Below, in pieces: positions 5,129-8,978 of a stretch of DNA of 8,978 nt. A program made the position numbers and the translations under genes. The DNA is taken from positions 1-8,978 of the forward strand of contig DATILL010000030.1 in the NCBI GenBank assembly GCA_035476575.1, in the 5' to 3' direction. How positions within the stretch are numbered: the first letter of the stretch is position 1; every line of letters begins with the position of its first letter. The notes below the pieces were generated by a model, which saw only the letters and a list, made by a program, of their open reading frames with translations, ran no database searches and was not told the origin of the DNA. Origin of the DNA: DATILL01 sp035476575 (GTDB taxonomy: Bacteria > Actinomycetota > Actinomycetes > Mycobacteriales > JACQDL01).

Positions 5129-5847
5129 GCCGGGTGACCTGGCGGCGCCGAGGCCCCACGGTGCCGCCGGGCACCCGCCGTCCCGACCGCGACCGCGCAC
5201 CGGTGGTGCGCTGCGAGCAGGTGAGCGTGCGGTTCGGCGCCCGGACCGTGCTGGACGCGGTGTGCTGCGCGGTAGATCCCGGCCAGCGGGTCGCCGTGAT
5301 GGGTCCGAGCGGGTCCGGCAAGACGACCCTGCTGCACGTGCTGGCCGGGCTGCAGCCTGCCACGGGCGGTGCGGTGCGGTGGCCCACGCTGGGCTCCCCT
5401 GCCGGCTGGGCGCCCGGCACGGTGATGGTGTCGTTCCAGGCCCCGAGCCTGGTGGCGTCCCTCGACGCGGCGGAGAACGTCGCCCTGCCGCTGGTGCTCG
5501 CCGGCGTGCCGGACCGCGAGGCGCGGCAGCGGGCGCTGGCCGAGCTGGCGGGCCTCGACCTGGCCGGGCTTGCCGCGCAGCTACCCGAGGAGCTGTCCGG
5601 CGGGCAGGCCCAGCGGGTCTCGCTGGCTCGGGCGCTGGCCGCCCGCCCGGTCCTGCTGCTGGCCGACGAGCCGACCGGGCAGCTCGACGGCACCACCGGC
5701 ATGGCGCTGGTCCGGATGCTGGTCGAGCGCGCGCACGCCGCCGGGTCCGCGCTGGTCGTCGCGACCCACGACCCGCAGGTACAGGACCTGCTGGACACCC
5801 GCTGGTCGATCAGCGACGGGCGGCTGGACGCGGCGGCCCGCCGGTGA
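5125..5847 (+). CDS. ABC transporter ATP-binding protein (second of pair)
   Basis: 240 residues; ATG overlaps the previous TGA (ATGA). After a basic, Pro-rich N-terminal extension of about 25 residues come an A-loop region with Phe37, Walker A GPSGSGKTT at 60-68, Q-loop SFQAPSL with Gln105, canonical signature LSGGQAQR at 157-164, Walker B VLLLADEPTGQLD at 176-188 with Glu182, and H-loop His215. All catalytic motifs are present. The segment between Walker A and the Q-loop is short and diverges from the first ATPase, so the two are not recent duplicates. They probably form an asymmetric ATPase dimer under one permease polypeptide, each half of which would take one ATPase; this is inference from gene order. 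Confidence 0.92.
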   Translation: MSRVTWRRRGPTVPPGTRRPDRDRAPVVRCEQVSVRFGARTVLDAVCCAVDPGQRVAVMGPSGSGKTTLLHVLAGLQPATGGAVRWPTLGSPAGWAPGTVMVSFQAPSLVASLDAAENVALPLVLAGVPDREARQRALAELAGLDLAGLAAQLPEELSGGQAQRVSLARALAARPVLLLADEPTGQLDGTTGMALVRMLVERAHAAGSALVVATHDPQVQDLLDTRWSISDGRLDAAARR

Positions 5848-8549
5848 TCGGGATCTGGCTGGCCGGGCTGGTCCGGCGCCGTCCCGGGAGGCTGCTGGCG
5901 GTGACGGCCGGGACCGCGGTCACCGTCGCCGCGCTGGCCAGCCTCGCGGTGTTCCTCACCTCGGCGAAGCAGGCCATGACCGCGCAGGCCACCCGGCGGG
6001 TCGCGGTGGACTGGCAGGTCGCCGTACCCGACCCGGCCGCGACGGACCGGGCGCTGCGGGCCGTCCGCGCCGACGCCGGCACGGCCGCGGCGGAGCCGGT
6101 CGGGCTCGCCACCGTGCCGGGCCTGGCGGCGAGCACCCGCGACGCCGGCGGGTCGGTGGTCAGCCAGCAGACGGCGTCCGCCCGGGTCCTTGGCATCACC
6201 GCCGGATACGCCGGCACGTTCCCCGGCGAGCTGCGGGTGCTGGCCGGCACCGTCTCCCTGTCCGGGCCGGGCGGGCCGGCCGCGCTGCTCGCGCAGCAGA
6301 CCGCCAGCAACCTGGCCGCCAGGGTCGGCGACGTGGTGCGGGTACGGCGCCCCGGCCTGCCCGTGCTGGCGGTCACCGTGGCCGGTGTGGTCGACCTGCC
6401 GCAGGCCGACTCACTGTTCCAGCGCGTCGGTGCGCCGGCCGGGTCGCAGCCGGCCGCGCCGCCCGACAACGTGATGCTGCTGGACCTCGCCGAGTGGCAC
6501 CGGGCGTTCGACCCCATGCTGGCCGCGCACCCCGAGGCGGTCACGGCGCAGGTGCACGTCCGCCGCGACCATGCGTTGCCGGCGGACCCGGCCGCCGCGT
6601 TCGTGGCGGCCACCGGGCAGGCGCGCCACCTGGAGGCGGAGCTGGCCGGGACGGTGACCGTCGGCGACAACCTGGCGGCGGCGCTGGACGCGGCCCGCGG
6701 CGACGCGCTGTACGCCGAGGTGCTGTTCGTGTTCCTCGGGCTGCCGGGCGCGGTCCTCGCCGCGGCGCTGACGGTGACCGTCGCGGCCGCGGGGGCGGCC
6801 CGCCGGCGCCGGGAACGGTCGCTGCTGCGGCTGCGCGGCGCCAGCCCCGGGCAGGTGCTGGCCGTCGCCGCGGCGGAGGCCCTGCTGGTCGGGGTGGCCG
6901 GCGCCGTGCTCGGGCTGGCTGGCGCCGCGCTGGTCGGGCGGGCGGCGTTCGGGGCCGCCGCATTCGGCGCCACCCCGGGCGCCGCCGCGGGCTGGATGGC
7001 CGCTGCGGCGGCAGCGGGCCTGGGGCTCGCCGCGGCGGCGCTGCTGGGCCCGGCCCGCCGCGACCTGCGGCACGCCACCGTGCTGGCCGGCTGGCAGCAG
7101 GTCGCCACCGCCGCGCGGCGTACCCGCGGCCCGCTGTGGGCCCGGCTCGGCCTGGACCTGGCCGCGCTGCTGGGCGCGTACGCCGTGTACCGGGTGACCA
7201 GCCGGGCCGGGTACCACCTCGTCGTGGTTCCCGAGGGCGTGCCGACGATCAGCGTCAGCTACTGGGCGTTCGCCGGGCCGGCGCTGCTGTGGCTCGGCGC
7301 GGCCGGCCTGACCTGGCGGCTGGTCGACCTGCTGCTGCACCGCGGTCGCCGGGTGGTCGCCGTGGCCGTCCGCCCGGTCGCCGGGCGGCTCGCCGGGCTG
7401 GCCGCCGCCGGTGCCCGCCGGCAGCGCCGGATGCTCGCCCGCGCCAGCGTGCTCGGCTGCCTGGCCATCGCGTTCGCGGCCAGCACCGCGGTGTTCAACT
7501 CCACCTACCTCGCGCAGGCCGAGGTGGACGCCCGGCTGACCAACGGCGCCGACGTCACCGTCACCGAGCCGCCGTCCGCGCACGCCGGTCCGGCGGACGC
7601 GGGCCGGATCGCCGCCGTCGCCGGGGTCCGCGGGGTTGAGCCGCTGCAGCACAGGTTCGCCTACGTCGGCTCCGACCTGCAGGACCTGTACGGCGTGCGG
7701 CCGGCGACCATCCTCGGCGCCGGCACGCTGCAGGACGCCTACTTCGACGGCGGCACTGCCCGCCAGCTCATCGGCCGGCTGGCCAACGCGGCGGACGCGA
7801 TCCTGGTCAGCGCCGAGACGGCACACGACTACCAGCTTCAGCCCGGCGACGCGCTCACCCTGCGGCTGCGCGACGCCGGCACCGGCCACACCATCCCGGT
7901 CACCTTCCACTACGCCGGCGTCGTCAAGGAGTTCCCCACCGCGCCGCGCGACAGCTTCTTCGTCGCCAACGCCGGCTACGTCGCGACGGCGACCGGCGAC
8001 GACTCGGTCGGCGCGTACCTGGTCAGCACCGCCGGGGACCCGCACCCGGTCGCCGAGCGGATCCGCGCGCTGCTCGGCCCCGGCCCGCGGGTCACCGACC
8101 TGACGACCAGCCGCACCGCGGTCGGATCCAGCCTGACCGCCGTCGACCTGGCCGGGCTGACCCGGGTCGAGCTCGGGCTCGGGCTGCTGCTCGCGGTCGC
8201 GGCCGGCGGCCTGGTGCTCGGCCTCGGCCTGGACGAGCGGCGGCGCGACCTCACCGTGGTCGCCGCCCTCGGCGCCCGGGCCAGCCAGGTGCGGGCGCTC
8301 GTCGGCGTGGACGCGGCACTGGTCACCGCCGCCACGTTGCTGGCCGGCGGGATGCTCGGCGCGGTGCTGTCCCAGGTGCTGGTCGCCGTCCTCACCGGCG
8401 TGTTCGACCCGCCACCGGAGTCCCTGGCCACCCCGTGGCCCTACCTGGCCGGTGTCGCCCTGGCCACGGCGTCCGGCGTGCTGGGCGGCGCGGCCGTGGT
8501 CAGCCGGCGCGCCCAGCGGCAGGTCACCGCCAACCTCCGCCAGGCGTGA
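5844..8549 (+). CDS. FtsX-type ABC transporter permease with two FtsX domains
   Basis: 901 residues from GTG at 5844, overlapping the ATPase stop by four bases (GTGA); the frame is open far upstream but that part is antisense-like shadow of the ATPase. Layout: helix 1 at 17-40, an extracytoplasmic domain at about 45-285, first FtsX core with helices at about 288-318, 336-365 and 382-403, extra helices at about 436-450 and 472-498, a second-half helix at 533-556, a second extracytoplasmic domain at about 557-765, and the second FtsX core at 773-797, 819-850 and 864-887. The intracellular coupling motif occurs twice: RRERSLLRLRGASPGQVL (322-339) and ERRRDLTVVAALGARASQV (798-816). This is a fused double permease of the MacB/LolC superfamily, which moves or extracts substrates at the outer face of the membrane by mechanotransmission. 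Substrate unknown. Confidence 0.92.
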   Translation: MIGIWLAGLVRRRPGRLLAVTAGTAVTVAALASLAVFLTSAKQAMTAQATRRVAVDWQVAVPDPAATDRALRAVRADAGTAAAEPVGLATVPGLAASTRDAGGSVVSQQTASARVLGITAGYAGTFPGELRVLAGTVSLSGPGGPAALLAQQTASNLAARVGDVVRVRRPGLPVLAVTVAGVVDLPQADSLFQRVGAPAGSQPAAPPDNVMLLDLAEWHRAFDPMLAAHPEAVTAQVHVRRDHALPADPAAAFVAATGQARHLEAELAGTVTVGDNLAAALDAARGDALYAEVLFVFLGLPGAVLAAALTVTVAAAGAARRRRERSLLRLRGASPGQVLAVAAAEALLVGVAGAVLGLAGAALVGRAAFGAAAFGATPGAAAGWMAAAAAAGLGLAAAALLGPARRDLRHATVLAGWQQVATAARRTRGPLWARLGLDLAALLGAYAVYRVTSRAGYHLVVVPEGVPTISVSYWAFAGPALLWLGAAGLTWRLVDLLLHRGRRVVAVAVRPVAGRLAGLAAAGARRQRRMLARASVLGCLAIAFAASTAVFNSTYLAQAEVDARLTNGADVTVTEPPSAHAGPADAGRIAAVAGVRGVEPLQHRFAYVGSDLQDLYGVRPATILGAGTLQDAYFDGGTARQLIGRLANAADAILVSAETAHDYQLQPGDALTLRLRDAGTGHTIPVTFHYAGVVKEFPTAPRDSFFVANAGYVATATGDDSVGAYLVSTAGDPHPVAERIRALLGPGPRVTDLTTSRTAVGSSLTAVDLAGLTRVELGLGLLLAVAAGGLVLGLGLDERRRDLTVVAALGARASQVRALVGVDAALVTAATLLAGGMLGAVLSQVLVAVLTGVFDPPPESLATPWPYLAGVALATASGVLGGAAVVSRRAQRQVTANLRQA

Positions 8550-8578
8550 CCGGCGCCCCTACATCTTCCTCACACCCA

Positions 8579-8599
8579 CCTGCCGGCAGGCTCGGCAGG
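8579..8599 (+). repeat. Inverted repeat between permease and uppP
   Basis: CCTGCC (8579-8584) is followed at once by GGCAGG (8585-8590) and again by GGCAGG (8594-8599), so the first arm can pair with the second copy around a 9-base loop. No T-run follows, so strong termination is not expected; it may be a mild intercistronic hairpin in the 82-bp gap. Confidence 0.35.
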
Positions 8600-8631
8600 C
8601 CCGCCCCACCCCCCCGCGTACGAGGAGACCC

Positions 8632-8978
8632 GTGAGCTCGCTGACCTACCCCGAGGCCGCCGTGATCGGCCTGCTGCAAGGCGTCTCGGAGCTGTTCCCG
8701 GTGTCCAGCCTCGGGCACAGCGTGCTGCTGCCGGCGCTGGTGGGTGGGCGGTGGGCGGCCGACCTGTCGGTGGGCGCGCCGGAGTCGCCGTACCTGGCGT
8801 TCATCGTCGGGCTGCACGTCGCGACCGCGCTGGCGCTGCTGGTCTTCTTCCGCGCCGACTGGGTACGCATCGCCCGCGGCCTGCTCACCTCGGTCCGGGA
8901 CCGCCGGGTGGCCACGCCGGACCAGCGGCTGGCCTGGCTGCTCGTGCTGGCCACGATCCCGGTCGGGATCACCGGCCT
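8632..8978 (+). CDS. uppP: Undecaprenyl-diphosphatase UppP/BacA (5' part)
   Basis: The first 115 residues of an integral-membrane phosphatase that recycles the lipid carrier undecaprenyl diphosphate to undecaprenyl phosphate for peptidoglycan synthesis; overexpression is known to give bacitracin resistance. GTG at 8632 has GAGGAG five bases upstream (8622-8627). The active-site motif is seen early: LLQGVSELFPVSSLGH at residues 14-29, with Gln16 and Glu20 in the (E/Q)xxxE position, Ser25-Ser26 and His29 matching the catalytic residues of E. coli BacA. Helices follow at about 53-74 and 100-115. The PGxSRSG motif lies past the window end; the family is about 270 residues, so roughly 40% is present. 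It is 82 bases after the permease gene, possibly co-transcribed with it. Confidence 0.92.
   Translation, partial: MSSLTYPEAAVIGLLQGVSELFPVSSLGHSVLLPALVGGRWAADLSVGAPESPYLAFIVGLHVATALALLVFFRADWVRIARGLLTSVRDRRVATPDQRLAWLLVLATIPVGITG

Noticed and set aside
5262..5843. In-frame extension of the permease upstream of 5844, giving 1095 residues.
   Set aside because: It lies over the second ATPase in another frame and reads as Arg/Gly/Ala-rich shadow; the GTG at 5844 gives a proper membrane-protein N-terminus.
6411..8045. A 544-residue minus-strand open frame opposite the permease, and others at 5810-7108.
   Set aside because: Antisense shadows of a real 901-residue permease; composition is typical of high-GC reverse frames, with no ribosome sites or domains.
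8550..8631. Rho-independent terminator between the permease and uppP.
   Set aside because: There is an inverted repeat but no T-run after it, and the following bases are C-rich; called only as a repeat.

Overview
The window looks like chromosomal DNA of a high-GC Gram-positive actinomycete. GC content is very high in the right two thirds with strong G/C at third codon positions, GTG starts are common, ribosome sites are GGAGG-like, and stop/start overlaps are tight. The protein types (PadR regulator with a partner membrane protein, lipoprotein/ABC/FtsX cassette, actinobacterial-type UppP) fit Micromonosporaceae or relatives, but the genus is inference.

Left third (1 to about 1800) is a graveyard of mobile DNA. 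At the left edge is the 3' end of a group II intron: a textbook 34-nt domain V followed by a domain VI-like stem. Next comes a decayed piece of an IS256-family transposase (about 210-315). Then, on the minus strand, there is one intact-looking gene of lower GC for a small membrane-anchored protein with an SH3-like C-terminal region (415-999). About 375 bases with no convincing gene follow. Then comes the C-terminal tail of an IS110-type transposase (about 1379-1540), cut off by the left end of a second IS256-family element, of which only a frameshifted N-terminal piece remains (1590-1767).

Middle (1851-3556, minus strand) is a compact operon. A short PadR-type regulator (3224-3556) overlaps by one base a seven-helix membrane protein (2253-3224), which is followed by an MmcQ/YjbR-family protein (1851-2207).

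Right (3705-8978, plus strand), divergent from the PadR gene across a 148-bp gap, is a lipoprotein gene followed without any gap by two different ABC ATPases and a 901-residue FtsX-type permease. All three junctions are 4-base GTGA/ATGA overlaps. After 82 bases comes the 5' part of an undecaprenyl-diphosphatase gene (uppP/bacA), cut by the window edge. The likely picture is one cell-envelope module: a MacB/LolCDE-like mechanotransmission-type ABC complex with an extracytoplasmic lipoprotein partner, next to a lipid-carrier recycling enzyme, with the divergent PadR protein as a candidate regulator. The substrate cannot be read from the sequence. I see no CRISPR array, tRNA or rRNA, and nothing that can be confidently called a wholly new system. 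The most unusual content is the nested mobile-element debris and the lipoprotein-ABC-ABC-FtsX-UppP arrangement.
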